Below are positions 47,236 through 55,285 of a stretch of 55,825 nucleotides of DNA, one piece after another. This stretch comes from Methanobacteriota archaeon (GTDB taxonomy: Archaea; Thermoplasmatota; Poseidoniia; Poseidoniales; Poseidoniaceae). Within the stretch, counting starts at the first letter, position 1. Every line of letters begins with the position of its first letter. The position numbers and the translations under genes were made by a program. The stretch lies in assembly GCA_949514915.1 (NCBI GenBank), contig CATFLP010000127.1, forward strand, positions 1 to 55,825, in the 5' to 3' direction. Under the pieces are notes generated by a model, which worked only from the letters and a program-made list of their open reading frames with translations, was not told where the DNA came from and made no database searches.

Positions 47236-47937
47236 ATGGGTTCAAGTCATCATTTAAAGCGTTTAGCAATGCCAAGAAGTTGGCCATTGCCAAGAAAGAC
47301 TACTGTGTGGATTGCAAGACCTCGTCCAGGTGCTCATTCACTTGAAAGATGTATTGCACTTTCAGTTGTAATGAGAGACATTTTAGAAGTTGCAGATACA
47401 AGTAGAGAAACAAGAAGAATCATACATAATGGACATGTAATGATTGATGGTAGAATTGTTAAGGATTCACGCCAAGGTGTAGGGTTAATGGATGTATTAA
47501 CACTGGGAGATCAAAATTTTAGATGCGTTCTTGATGGAAATGGAAAATTAAGATACAGGCCAATTAGTAAAAAGGATGCAACTTGGAAGATATGCAAAAT
47601 TGAGAATAAGACTACAATTAAGGGAGGAATGACTCAATTGAATTTACATGATGGTAGGAACCTTTTGGTTAAAGATGCTAACAAATACAATACTGGAGAT
47701 ACTTTGAAACTTAATTTACCTGATCAAAAGGTGTTAGAGCATATACCTTTCGTAGAAGGAGCGGCTGCTTATCTAATAGGAGGTAGCCATGTAGGGGAAC
47801 TATCACACATAAAACAACATGTTGTAAAACGTTCAACTATGTCAAATGAAGTTGTTTTTGAAAACTTCAGTACTATCGAAGGATATGTCTTTTTGGTTAA
47901 TAAAAAGACACAATTGCCAGGAATTGAGGTGAAATAA
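47236..47937 (+). CDS. rps4e: Ribosomal protein eS4
   Basis: This 233-aa archaeal/eukaryotic-specific small-subunit protein begins MGSSHHLKRLAMPRSWPLPR. It has an S4-type RNA-binding segment (SRETRRIIHNGHVMIDGRIV), a central beta domain and a C-terminal KOW-like part. The ribosome-binding site (GGAGAAG) is weaker than its neighbours' and lies within uL24. Confidence 0.95.
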   Translation: MGSSHHLKRLAMPRSWPLPRKTTVWIARPRPGAHSLERCIALSVVMRDILEVADTSRETRRIIHNGHVMIDGRIVKDSRQGVGLMDVLTLGDQNFRCVLDGNGKLRYRPISKKDATWKICKIENKTTIKGGMTQLNLHDGRNLLVKDANKYNTGDTLKLNLPDQKVLEHIPFVEGAAAYLIGGSHVGELSHIKQHVVKRSTMSNEVVFENFSTIEGYVFLVNKKTQLPGIEVK

Positions 47938-47938
47938 A

Positions 47939-48466
47939 ATGAGTGAAGTTTCTAATATCATGCTTAATCCAAGGGTTTCAAAAATTACATTAAACATAGG
48001 TGTAGGTGAAGGGGGAAAGAGATTAGAATTAGCAGAGAAAGTAATTTCTTTAGTTACAGGATTAAGTTCTGTAAGGACCTTAGGTAAGATTCAAAATAGA
48101 GATTTAAAAGTACGTAAAGGAGCACCAATCGGTTGTAAAGTTACAATGCGTAATCCAGATCAAATGAAACAGTTCTTAAAAGATGCATTTTGGGTAAGAG
48201 AAAATAGAATACCTTCTTGGAATTTTGACGCTCAAGGTAATCTTTCATTCGGAATAAGGGATTACACAGATTTCCCAGGCCAAAAATATGATCCAGATAT
48301 TGGAATTTTTGGAATGGACATCAATGTAGTATTGGAAAGGCCAGGTCATCGAGTATCAAGAAGAAGACGTAATAAGGCAAAGGTTGGGAAATCGCATAGA
48401 TTAAGTAAATCAGAATCAATAGAATTCTTTACTTCTGAATTCGGATTAAATATTGTGGAGGAATAA
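47939..48466 (+). CDS. rpl5: Ribosomal protein uL5
   Basis: This 175-aa 5S rRNA-binding protein of the central protuberance is recognised from [53 protein letters not shown] and the archaeal end [20 protein letters not shown]. The GAGGTG ribosome-binding site lies in the last codons of eS4. Confidence 0.96.
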   Translation: MSEVSNIMLNPRVSKITLNIGVGEGGKRLELAEKVISLVTGLSSVRTLGKIQNRDLKVRKGAPIGCKVTMRNPDQMKQFLKDAFWVRENRIPSWNFDAQGNLSFGIRDYTDFPGQKYDPDIGIFGMDINVVLERPGHRVSRRRRNKAKVGKSHRLSKSESIEFFTSEFGLNIVEE

Positions 48467-48468
48467 AT

Positions 48469-48621
48469 ATGGCAAAAGATCATGGTATGAGAATAGGAAG
48501 AAGCAATGGTTGTAGAAGATGCGGCAGAAAACGTGGATTAATTAGACGTCATGGCTTGAATTTATGTAGACAATGTTTTAGAGAAATAGCTCCAGATATA
48601 GGATTTAAGAAATATAGTTAA
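48469..48621 (+). CDS. rps14: Ribosomal protein uS14 (zinc-binding)
   Basis: This 50-aa small-subunit head protein, read directly from the sequence from ATG 48469 to TAA, carries a four-cysteine zinc site: C15-x-x-C18 (GCRRCG) and C33-x-x-C36 (LCRQC). The C-terminal [13 protein letters not shown] is family-typical. It starts three bases after the uL5 stop with GGAGG upstream. Confidence 0.96.
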   Translation: MAKDHGMRIGRSNGCRRCGRKRGLIRRHGLNLCRQCFREIAPDIGFKKYS

Positions 48622-48634
48622 GAGGTGAATATGA

Positions 48635-49024
48635 ATGCAATTTGATCCATTAAGTGATGCTTTAATTAAGTTATACAATGCTGAACAATCGGGTAAATAC
48701 AACGTTTCCGTTGCGCCCGCAAGTAAATTATTAGGCTCAGTCCTAGAAATTATGCAAAAATCAGGATATATAGGAGAATTTGATAAAAATGATGACGGAC
48801 GAGGAGGATCCTATGATATTAAATTAATAGGTGCAATTAATCGTTGTGGGATTGTTAAACCAAGATACTCTGTAAGAAGAACAGATTATGAGAAATGGGA
48901 ATCAAGATATTTACCAGCTCAAGATTTCGGATTATTAATATTAACAACAAATAAGGGAATAATGAATCATTATGATGCAAAAGATTCGAGAATTGGTGGC
49001 AAGTTACTTGCATATGTGTTTTGA
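48635..49024 (+). CDS. rps8: Ribosomal protein uS8
   Basis: This 129-aa central-domain 16S-binding protein shows DPLSDALIKLYNAE, SVAPASKLLGSVLEIMQKSGYI and the C-terminal GLLILTTNKGIMNHYDA segment. GAGGTGA lies six bases before the ATG at 48635; an overlapping ATG four bases earlier is out of frame. Confidence 0.95.
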   Translation: MQFDPLSDALIKLYNAEQSGKYNVSVAPASKLLGSVLEIMQKSGYIGEFDKNDDGRGGSYDIKLIGAINRCGIVKPRYSVRRTDYEKWESRYLPAQDFGLLILTTNKGIMNHYDAKDSRIGGKLLAYVF

Positions 49025-49030
49025 GGTGAT

Positions 49031-49591
49031 ATGATGGCGGTAATTGATAGAATTATGCACAAGATATCCTTTAATGAAGGTGTAACTGCTGAATTATCTG
49101 ATGATGGAATGGTTACATTTTCAGGAGAAAACGGAAGTATTTCTAGAGAATTCACACATCAAAAAGTAATTATCACCAAAGAAAATAATGGATTATTAGT
49201 ATCTTGTGAAATTCCTAGAAAGAAAGAAAAGGCACTTTGTGGAACTTGGGCGGCTCATTTAAGGAATATGAATAAAGGAGTTTCAGATGGATTCACTTAC
49301 AAAATGAAGGCAGTATATTCTCACTTTCCTATGACTATGAAGGTAGATTATGCAAATAAAAAGTTTATCGTGAATAATTATTTTGGAGAAAAGGTTCCAA
49401 GAGAAGCGTCATTACCTTGGCCTGAAAATGAAGTTAAAGTTGAAGTTAAAAATAAAACAGAAGTTGTAATTTTTGGTGCCGATAAAGAAAAAGTAGGTCA
49501 AACTACAGCAAATATTGAAAGATGTTGTACTGTAAAGAAAAGAGATAGGAGAGTATTTCAGGATGGAATATATCTCGTAGAGAAAAATTAG
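49031..49591 (+). CDS. rpl6: Ribosomal protein uL6
   Basis: This 186-aa large-subunit protein near the sarcin-ricin loop has two tandem alpha/beta repeats. Recognisable parts are TFSGENGSISREF, TWAAHLRNMNKGVSDGF and the C-terminal VGQTTANIERCCTVKKRDRR. Tandem ATGs at 49031 and 49034 follow GAGGTGAT; either may be used. Confidence 0.94.
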   Translation: MMAVIDRIMHKISFNEGVTAELSDDGMVTFSGENGSISREFTHQKVIITKENNGLLVSCEIPRKKEKALCGTWAAHLRNMNKGVSDGFTYKMKAVYSHFPMTMKVDYANKKFIVNNYFGEKVPREASLPWPENEVKVEVKNKTEVVIFGADKEKVGQTTANIERCCTVKKRDRRVFQDGIYLVEKN

Positions 49592-49602
49592 GTGGGATGT
49601 AA

Positions 49603-50280
49603 ATGACTGAAGAATATGAAAATATGACTGTTTCAGAACTTAAAGAGTTACTTAGAGAAAAAGGGTTGCCTGTTTCTGGAACTAAAAAGACATTAATTGA
49701 ACGATTATCGGAAGAAAGTAAAGTTGAAGATATTACTGATGATGTTGAAGATGTTGTTGAAGATGTTGTTGAAGATGTTGTTGAAGAAACTGCAGATGAT
49801 GATTTCGATGAAGAATATGAAGATTTTGATGATAGCGAGTGGGATGATGATGAGTCGGAATTTCACGTTGCAAAACAAAAGCCTGAATTAGATCAAGAAA
49901 TGCAAGAAGCATTACAACTAAGAAATTTACAATCAAAATCAACACCTACTTTCCGTAGAACAGAATGGTTCCGTTACAAGAGACTTTCTCGTAGTGGTTG
50001 GCGTAGGCCCAAAGGAATGGACAATAGTCAACGTAAGAATTTGAAATATAGAGGTTCAAGGGTAAGGATTGGACACGGAAAAATTTCTACTGCACGTGGA
50101 TTGCACCCTAGTGGATTTAGGGAAGTATTAGTATACAATACATTAGATTTAGAGAATTTAAACCCTGCATCAGAAGCTGCACGTATTGGGGCTACTGTTG
50201 GCGGCAGGAAAAGAGAGCAAATACATTTGAAAGCTGATGAATTAGGAATCAGAATTTTAAATAGAAGGAGGAATGTATAA
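49603..50280 (+). CDS. rpl32e: Ribosomal protein eL32 with N-terminal SAP domain
   Basis: The C-terminal ~135 residues are eL32 (FRRTEWFRYKRLSRSGWRRP, RVRIGHGKISTARGLHPSG). The first ~38 residues form a SAP-type helix-extended-helix (MTVSELKELLREKGLPVSGT), normally a nucleic-acid binding module. It is joined by a very acidic linker with DVVEDVVEDVVE repeats encoded by a 12-bp tandem DNA repeat. At 225 aa it is far longer than the usual eL32. The stop overlaps the eL19 ATG (TAATG). Confidence 0.92.
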   Translation: MTEEYENMTVSELKELLREKGLPVSGTKKTLIERLSEESKVEDITDDVEDVVEDVVEDVVEETADDDFDEEYEDFDDSEWDDDESEFHVAKQKPELDQEMQEALQLRNLQSKSTPTFRRTEWFRYKRLSRSGWRRPKGMDNSQRKNLKYRGSRVRIGHGKISTARGLHPSGFREVLVYNTLDLENLNPASEAARIGATVGGRKREQIHLKADELGIRILNRRRNV

Positions 50281-50756
50281 TGCAAGTAACTAACCAAAAA
50301 AGAATGGCTGCAAGCATACTTTCAAAACAAGAAGGTAAGGAAGTCGGACTTAATCGTGTATGGATACATCCTGCTTATATTGATCAAGTTGCAACTGCTG
50401 TACAAAAAGAAGAGATACGTGAATTAATTGAAGAAGGAGTAATTCGTTCAAAACCAGTTAAAGGCACAAGTAGAGTTAGGGCAAGATTAGCAAATAAACA
50501 AAAATCAAAGGGAAGGAGAAAAGGCCATGGTTCTAGAGCAGGTTCTAAAAATGCAAGAACGCCTAGAAAACAACTATGGATGAGAAAAATAAGATCTCAA
50601 AGAAGAGTACTTAAAGATATGAGAGAGAGTGGTACAATTACAGCATCTAGATACAGATATTATTATCGTAAAGCAAAAGGTGGAACATATCGTAGTGTTG
50701 CTCATATGAAGACATACTTAGAAGCAGAGGGAATCAAAGATGGAGGTGAATCTTGA
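50280..50756 (+). CDS. rpl19e: Ribosomal protein eL19
   Basis: This 158-aa archaeal/eukaryotic-specific large-subunit protein has a long basic helix. Motifs include RMAASILSKQEGKEVGLNRVWI, KGRRKGHGSRAGSKNARTPRK and ASRYRYYYRKAKGGTYRS. It overlaps both neighbours by one base. Confidence 0.95.
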   Translation: MQVTNQKRMAASILSKQEGKEVGLNRVWIHPAYIDQVATAVQKEEIRELIEEGVIRSKPVKGTSRVRARLANKQKSKGRRKGHGSRAGSKNARTPRKQLWMRKIRSQRRVLKDMRESGTITASRYRYYYRKAKGGTYRSVAHMKTYLEAEGIKDGGES

Positions 50757-51268
50757 TGGCTCATGGTAAAAGGCAACGTAATAATTATCGAAGAAGATTA
50801 GAATCAAAAACTGATTATCATAGGCGTTTACGTTTATTGAAGAGTGGGCTTCCTAGGGCAGTAGTAAGAGTTTCAAATACACAAATTACTTGCCAATTAA
50901 CAAATTATAGTAAAGAGGGAGATAAGGTAGTAACTAGCATGACAGGTGCAGATTTACAAAAGCATGGTTATCCAAATGATGCTTCAAAGAAATCAGTTCC
51001 TGCAAGTTATTTAACTGGCTTTGCTTTAGGCAAAAAAGCAGTATCTAATGGAATAAATGAGGCAGTATTAGACATTGGGTTATCAACAGCAAGTAGTGGT
51101 TCTAGAGTTTTTGGTGCTCTTAAAGGAATGATTGATGCTGGATTAGAAATACCTCATGGAGAGGGAGTACTACCTTCCGATGAGAGAATAAATGGTGAGC
51201 ACATATCTGATTCATTATCAAAAGTATTAGACAAAACAAAAAAATCAATTGAAGGGGCGTTTAAATGA
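50756..51268 (+). CDS. rpl18: Ribosomal protein uL18
   Basis: This 170-aa 5S rRNA-binding protein starts MAHGKRQRNNYRRRLESKTD at the ATG in TGATG; the TTG three bases earlier is not needed. It also shows KSGLPRAVVRVSNTQI, YLTGFALGKKA and VFGALKGMIDAGLEIPHGE. Its stop overlaps uS5 (ATGA). Confidence 0.95.
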   Translation: MAHGKRQRNNYRRRLESKTDYHRRLRLLKSGLPRAVVRVSNTQITCQLTNYSKEGDKVVTSMTGADLQKHGYPNDASKKSVPASYLTGFALGKKAVSNGINEAVLDIGLSTASSGSRVFGALKGMIDAGLEIPHGEGVLPSDERINGEHISDSLSKVLDKTKKSIEGAFK

Positions 51269-52050
51269 GTGATGAAGAACAAAATATGGAAGAACTTGCA
51301 GATGATGCACCGATGGCTCCTGGTCTTCTTGCTGCTGTAAATTTTGAACAACCAGATGATTCTCAACCTCGAAGAAGGGGAGAATCTGATGAAGCTGGTA
51401 GAAGATTAAGAGAATGGGATCCAAAAACAAGGTTAGGAAAAATGGTATTTTCTGGAGAAATAGTTTCAATGGAAAAAGCAATTTCCACAGGATTGCCTAT
51501 TAGGGAAGTAGAAATTGTAGATGCATTAATTCCTAATTTAGAGGATGATGTACTTTCAGTGAATATGGTACAACGTATGACTGATAGTGGTAGAAGAGTC
51601 AGGTTTAATGTCTTGGCAGCAGTTGGAAATAAGGATGGATATATTGGAATTGGAATGGCTAAAGGTAAAGAAGTACCTGCAACAATTCAAAAAGCAATAT
51701 CAGTTGCGAAATTAAATATTATTCCTGTATTAAGAGGTAACGGAAGTTGGGAATCTGGAATAGGACCTGGTACAAGCATTCCAATCGAAGTTACTGGAAG
51801 AAGTAGTTCAACAAGGTTGACATTAATTCCTGCACCATCTGGTAAGGGATTAGTTGTAGGTCCTGTAGGCAGAAGAGTTTTGACTTTGGCAGGAATTACT
51901 GATATTTGGTCCCGTTCGAAAGGGCAAACGCGCACTACAATTAATTATGCTAAAGCAACATTTAATGCATTAGTAGAATTAAATAAAGCTAGGATAAAAA
52001 GCGAACAAAAGGATAATTTATTCATATCTGAAGGAAGGGTGTTAAAATGA
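51265..52050 (+). CDS. rps5: Ribosomal protein uS5
   Basis: This 261-aa decoding-centre protein has its dsRBD-like N-domain at RRVRFNVLAAVGNKDGYIGIG with GKEVPATIQKA, and its C-domain at GPVGRRVLTLAGITDIWSRS. About 45 extra acidic N-terminal residues (MSDEEQNMEELADDAP) precede the normal start of the family. It is linked by ATGA overlaps on both sides. Confidence 0.95.
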   Translation: MSDEEQNMEELADDAPMAPGLLAAVNFEQPDDSQPRRRGESDEAGRRLREWDPKTRLGKMVFSGEIVSMEKAISTGLPIREVEIVDALIPNLEDDVLSVNMVQRMTDSGRRVRFNVLAAVGNKDGYIGIGMAKGKEVPATIQKAISVAKLNIIPVLRGNGSWESGIGPGTSIPIEVTGRSSSTRLTLIPAPSGKGLVVGPVGRRVLTLAGITDIWSRSKGQTRTTINYAKATFNALVELNKARIKSEQKDNLFISEGRVLK

Positions 52051-52517
52051 GTTTTATAGTTGTAAGAGTTAGATCAGATATTAATGTTAGACACGACATA
52101 AAGAAAACAATGCACAGTTTGAATTTAACTAAAGTTAATCATGCAGTATTGGTCCCAAATAGGCCTGAAATATTAGGTATGCTTACCAAAGCTAAAGATT
52201 ATGTAACTTGGGGAGAACCATCTAAAGAAGTAGTAGAATCTTTAATTAGAGAAAGAGGAAAAATGGTTGGAGATGTACCAGTCACAGATGATATCATTAA
52301 AGAAGTTTCAGAATATAAGGGAATTAAAGCATTTGCAGATGCATTAGTTTCAGGAAAAGCGGAAATAAAATCCGTTTCAAATATGAAAAGAGTTTTCCGT
52401 CTTCATCCACCAAGAGGTTCTAAAGGATGGGGTGGAATAAAACGCCCATTTACAACAGGGGGCGCTCTTGGAAATAGAGGAGATGCGATAAATTCATTGA
52501 TTGAGAGGATGCTTTGA
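52047..52517 (+). CDS. rpl30: Ribosomal protein uL30
   Basis: The archaeal-length uL30 (156 aa) shows VRVRSDINVRHDIKKTMHSL, NRPEILGMLTKAKDYVTWGE and the end FRLHPPRGSKGWGGIKRPF. It is coupled to uS5 by ATGA. Confidence 0.95.
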   Translation: MSFIVVRVRSDINVRHDIKKTMHSLNLTKVNHAVLVPNRPEILGMLTKAKDYVTWGEPSKEVVESLIRERGKMVGDVPVTDDIIKEVSEYKGIKAFADALVSGKAEIKSVSNMKRVFRLHPPRGSKGWGGIKRPFTTGGALGNRGDAINSLIERML

Positions 52518-52526
52518 GGTGAGAAA

Positions 52527-52949
52527 ATGGTTTCAAGAACAAATAAATTTAGAGGTAGAAATCGTACACATGGCCGTGGTAAAAAAGCAGGTCGTGGTGC
52601 AGGAAAACGCGGCGGCAGAGGAAATGCTGGAATGAATAAGCATAAGGTAATGCACCGTTTGAAATATATGCCAGGTCATTGGGGAATGCACGGATTTAAT
52701 AGAGATCCTAGCCTAATAAACGTTCATGTGACTTGTAATTTACAAGAATTAATCAAATTTGCAGATGGAAAGAAAAAAGTAGATTTAAGTGAATTTGGTA
52801 TCGACAAATTACTTGGTTCTGGAAAGATTGGTATTGCATTAGAGGTCACAGTTGATACAGCATCTGCTAAGGCAGTTGAAAAGATTGAGGCCGCTGGCGG
52901 ATCTGTAATTCAATCTGATGAAGATTGGGATGAATGGGAAGAAGAATAA
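52527..52949 (+). CDS. rpl15: Ribosomal protein uL15
   Basis: This 140-aa large-subunit protein has the Gly/Arg-rich N-terminus RGRNRTHGRGKKAGRGAGKR, followed by GKIGIALEVTVDTASAKAVEKI. It ends with an acidic DEDWDEWEEE tail. GAGGTGAG precedes the ATG. Confidence 0.95.
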   Translation: MVSRTNKFRGRNRTHGRGKKAGRGAGKRGGRGNAGMNKHKVMHRLKYMPGHWGMHGFNRDPSLINVHVTCNLQELIKFADGKKKVDLSEFGIDKLLGSGKIGIALEVTVDTASAKAVEKIEAAGGSVIQSDEDWDEWEEE

Positions 52950-52970
52950 TTTTAATGATTAGGTGATGAG

Positions 52971-54899
52971 ATGAAAAAACCAATTCCTTGGGCTGTTGCA
53001 TTAGTTGCAATAATGTATTGGGGTGCATTGATTTGGTGGCAATACGATTCACTTTTTGGAAGTGTTGATCCACAAATGACTTCAAATGCCCAATGGGCAT
53101 TAGTATTCTCTGTAGTTTATGTTGCTATGTTACTTTTATTTTTTATGAGAGATACTCCCGAGAATATTTCATCAATTCCAGTAATTGGTAAATCAATAAA
53201 GTTCTATTGTTGGTTAATCTTTAGTTTTGCTCTTACTGCTTGGTGTATTTGGATTGATACTGAGGCAGTTGCTGTAATGTTTGTTGGAGTATTGTTAATG
53301 GGGTTAATCGCTGCAATGGCTTTATGTTGCTTGATGTATAGAGGTGAAAAAAGCAGTCGTTTGTATGCATTAAAGCGTTTTGTTGACGTATACCCTAGTA
53401 TTGCAAAACCAGAAGGACATGTCAGATTTAATCAGAAATTATGGACTACTGTATTAGTATTGATTATTTATTTTGGAATGACTAATGTATTAATTTGGGG
53501 TATGTCTGGTTCAGCACTTGATATCTTTTCAGGTTTCAGAGCAATTATGGCTGGTGCATCAGGTTCAATTATGCATTTGGGTATAGGCCCTATTGTTACA
53601 GGTTCAATTATTATGCAATTATTTGCAGGTGCTAAAATCATAAATTTAGATTTACAAGATTCTGATGATAAGCAAATGTATCAAGGAGTTCAAAAATTAG
53701 TAGTTTTAGTTATGATTCCAGTGGAATCAATTCCGCAGACTTACGGATTCCTTACCGCAGATCCAGATATTGTGGCAAGTATTGGTAGTGGCTGGGCTAA
53801 TTTTATCATAGTCGCACAATTATTCGCAGGTTCTTACTTAGTGTTTCTTTTAGATGAATTAGTAAGTAAATGGGGCATTGGTTCAGGGATTTCATTGTTT
53901 ATTGCGGCTGGTGTAGCTCAATCTACTTTCGTAGGGACATTATCTCCACTTCCCGCAGGAGGAGGAGGAATGGGAGATTATTCAGTACAGAATCCTCCTT
54001 CAGGTGCTTTACCAATGGTGTTCTATATGTTTAGGACCTTATCGAATTCTGAGATGGTTTCACAAAATGGATTTGAAGTAATGTTATTGACTCATGTTAA
54101 TCCATTAGCAGCTTTATTCTCATCTATTGTTGTGTTTTTAGTAGTTGCTTATGCTGAGTCAAGTCGACTTGAATTGCCATTAACTCATGGAAAAGTAAGA
54201 GGGCACAAGGGAAGTTACCCAATTCGTTTGGTATATGCAAGTAACATTCCTGTGATATTAATGGCTGCATTATTGGCGAACATAAATATGTTCACCCTTC
54301 TGTTTTGGAGCCATCCTACGTTGATGACTGTTCCAGTACTTGGTGCTGATGGTGCTTGGAGTATTGCACCTTATCTTGGAAGTTATGAGCCTGGATCAAG
54401 TACTGCATCAGATGGTTTTGCTTGGTATTCATCAATGGTTAATGGTGTAGGTGATTGGTTGATTCCATTATTAAATCAACAAGGAGATCTTTATGGACAT
54501 TCACTTTGGCAAATAATGTTACATATTTTGACATATGTTACTTTGATGACTTTAGGTTCAATGGTTTTCGCTAAGTTTTGGATTGAAACTACGGGTATGG
54601 GTACTAAAGATGTAGCAAAACAAATTGAAAGAACTGGAATGCAAATCCCAGGTTTCCGTAGATCTCCAAAGGCAGTTGAGAAAATTTTGGAGAGATATAT
54701 TCCGCCTGTGACTTTATTTTCTGGGGCATTTGTAGGTCTTTTAGCTGCGGGTGCAGATCTTTTAGGTACTGTAGGTAATGCAACAGGTACAGGTTTGCTT
54801 TTAGCAGTAGGAATTATTTTGAGAACTTATGAGCAAATACAGAAAGAACAGGCAATGGAAATGCATCCAATGTTAAGACAATTCTTCGGAGCAGAATAA
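52971..54899 (+). CDS. secY: Protein translocase subunit SecY with N-terminal membrane extension
   Basis: This is the central channel of the Sec translocon. From about residue 135 the sequence is archaeal SecY: SGSIMHLGIGPIVTGSIIMQ, KLVVLVMIPVES, SKWGIGSGISLFIAAGVAQ, ESSRLELPLTHGKVRGHKGS and the C-terminal GTVGNATGTGLLLAVGI. The first ~130 residues add four predicted membrane helices (about 8-27, 42-61, 75-94 and 99-123) not present in ordinary SecY, bringing it to 642 aa instead of about 450-490. AGGTGATGAG precedes the ATG. It is the last gene of the cluster. Confidence 0.94.
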   Translation: MKKPIPWAVALVAIMYWGALIWWQYDSLFGSVDPQMTSNAQWALVFSVVYVAMLLLFFMRDTPENISSIPVIGKSIKFYCWLIFSFALTAWCIWIDTEAVAVMFVGVLLMGLIAAMALCCLMYRGEKSSRLYALKRFVDVYPSIAKPEGHVRFNQKLWTTVLVLIIYFGMTNVLIWGMSGSALDIFSGFRAIMAGASGSIMHLGIGPIVTGSIIMQLFAGAKIINLDLQDSDDKQMYQGVQKLVVLVMIPVESIPQTYGFLTADPDIVASIGSGWANFIIVAQLFAGSYLVFLLDELVSKWGIGSGISLFIAAGVAQSTFVGTLSPLPAGGGGMGDYSVQNPPSGALPMVFYMFRTLSNSEMVSQNGFEVMLLTHVNPLAALFSSIVVFLVVAYAESSRLELPLTHGKVRGHKGSYPIRLVYASNIPVILMAALLANINMFTLLFWSHPTLMTVPVLGADGAWSIAPYLGSYEPGSSTASDGFAWYSSMVNGVGDWLIPLLNQQGDLYGHSLWQIMLHILTYVTLMTLGSMVFAKFWIETTGMGTKDVAKQIERTGMQIPGFRRSPKAVEKILERYIPPVTLFSGAFVGLLAAGADLLGTVGNATGTGLLLAVGIILRTYEQIQKEQAMEMHPMLRQFFGAE

Positions 54900-54900
54900 G

Positions 54901-54931
54901 TATATTTTTTAATTATTAGATGAATAATTAA
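54901..54931 (+). terminator. T-run and perfect inverted repeat after secY
   Basis: A run of six T follows the secY stop, and TTAATTATT (54909-54917) is exactly mirrored by AATAATTAA (54923-54931) across a five-base spacer. The T-run fits an archaeal terminator. The repeat may be part of it or an operator for the RNA downstream. Confidence 0.5.
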
Positions 54932-54942
54932 TCTATCTATAT

Positions 54943-55198
54943 GGGGCGCAGTACCTCATTTGTAAATATTCACATGCGTCATCTTGATAAGGTCAACTAA
55001 AGTGGCAGGCCCGCTTGCGCTATCAAAGGCGTTGACGACAGAGCATTTCGGTGCTATGAAAATCGTCATCTGAAGGTGTAAGCCGAAGTCGAAGCGATTG
55101 CGAGGAAACTTGTGGTCTGGTAGGTGATCAAACGACTAAATTGCTAGTCGTGTGCAATGGTGCAAAGAATAATACAGAGCACCTTGCCAATTTATTTT
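54943..55198 (+). ncRNA. Unidentified structured RNA between secY and 16S rRNA
   Basis: This non-coding stretch has several good hairpins. TTGATA (54984-54989)/TATCAA (55021-55026) encloses GCAGG-CCCG-CTTGC (55005-55018). TGACGA (55033-55038)/TCGTCA (55063-55068) encloses AGCA/TGCT. ACGACTA/TAGTCGT lies at 55132-55151, and a terminal GCAA(T)GGTGC/GCACCTTGC stem (55154-55187) is followed by a T-rich CAATTTATTTTAT. No SRP helix-8 or RNase P core motif is visible. The ends are estimated. Confidence 0.5.
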
Positions 55199-55208
55199 AT
55201 GTTATACA

Positions 55209-55221
55209 GTTAGTGACTAAC
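55209..55221. promoter_or_regulatory. Inverted repeat upstream of the rRNA promoter
   Basis: GTTAG-TGA-CTAAC is a perfect 5-bp inverted repeat ending four bases before the proposed TATA box, where a regulator or BRE-side factor could bind. Confidence 0.35.
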
Positions 55222-55225
55222 AGCG

Positions 55226-55235
55226 TTATAAAAAA
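55226..55235 (+). promoter_or_regulatory. TATA box of the 16S rRNA gene
   Basis: TTATAAAAAA is the best TATA match in the region. A start about 25 bp downstream (near 55255) leaves a leader of about 30 nt before mature 16S. Confidence 0.55.
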
Positions 55236-55285
55236 CACACTTGAGAAATATACTCCTAAGGATCAGGAATTCCATTCCAGGAAAT

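Noticed and set aside
54943-55198. SRP RNA, prompted by TGTAAGCCGAA resembling the Alu-domain TGTAACCCGAAA
   Set aside because: The universal helix-8 GGAA tetraloop/AGCA region is missing and the length is short.
54943-55198. RNase P RNA, prompted by GAGGAAAC and ACAGAG
   Set aside because: The two segments are only about 70 nt apart, do not form a P4 helix and lack the GGCTTA end.
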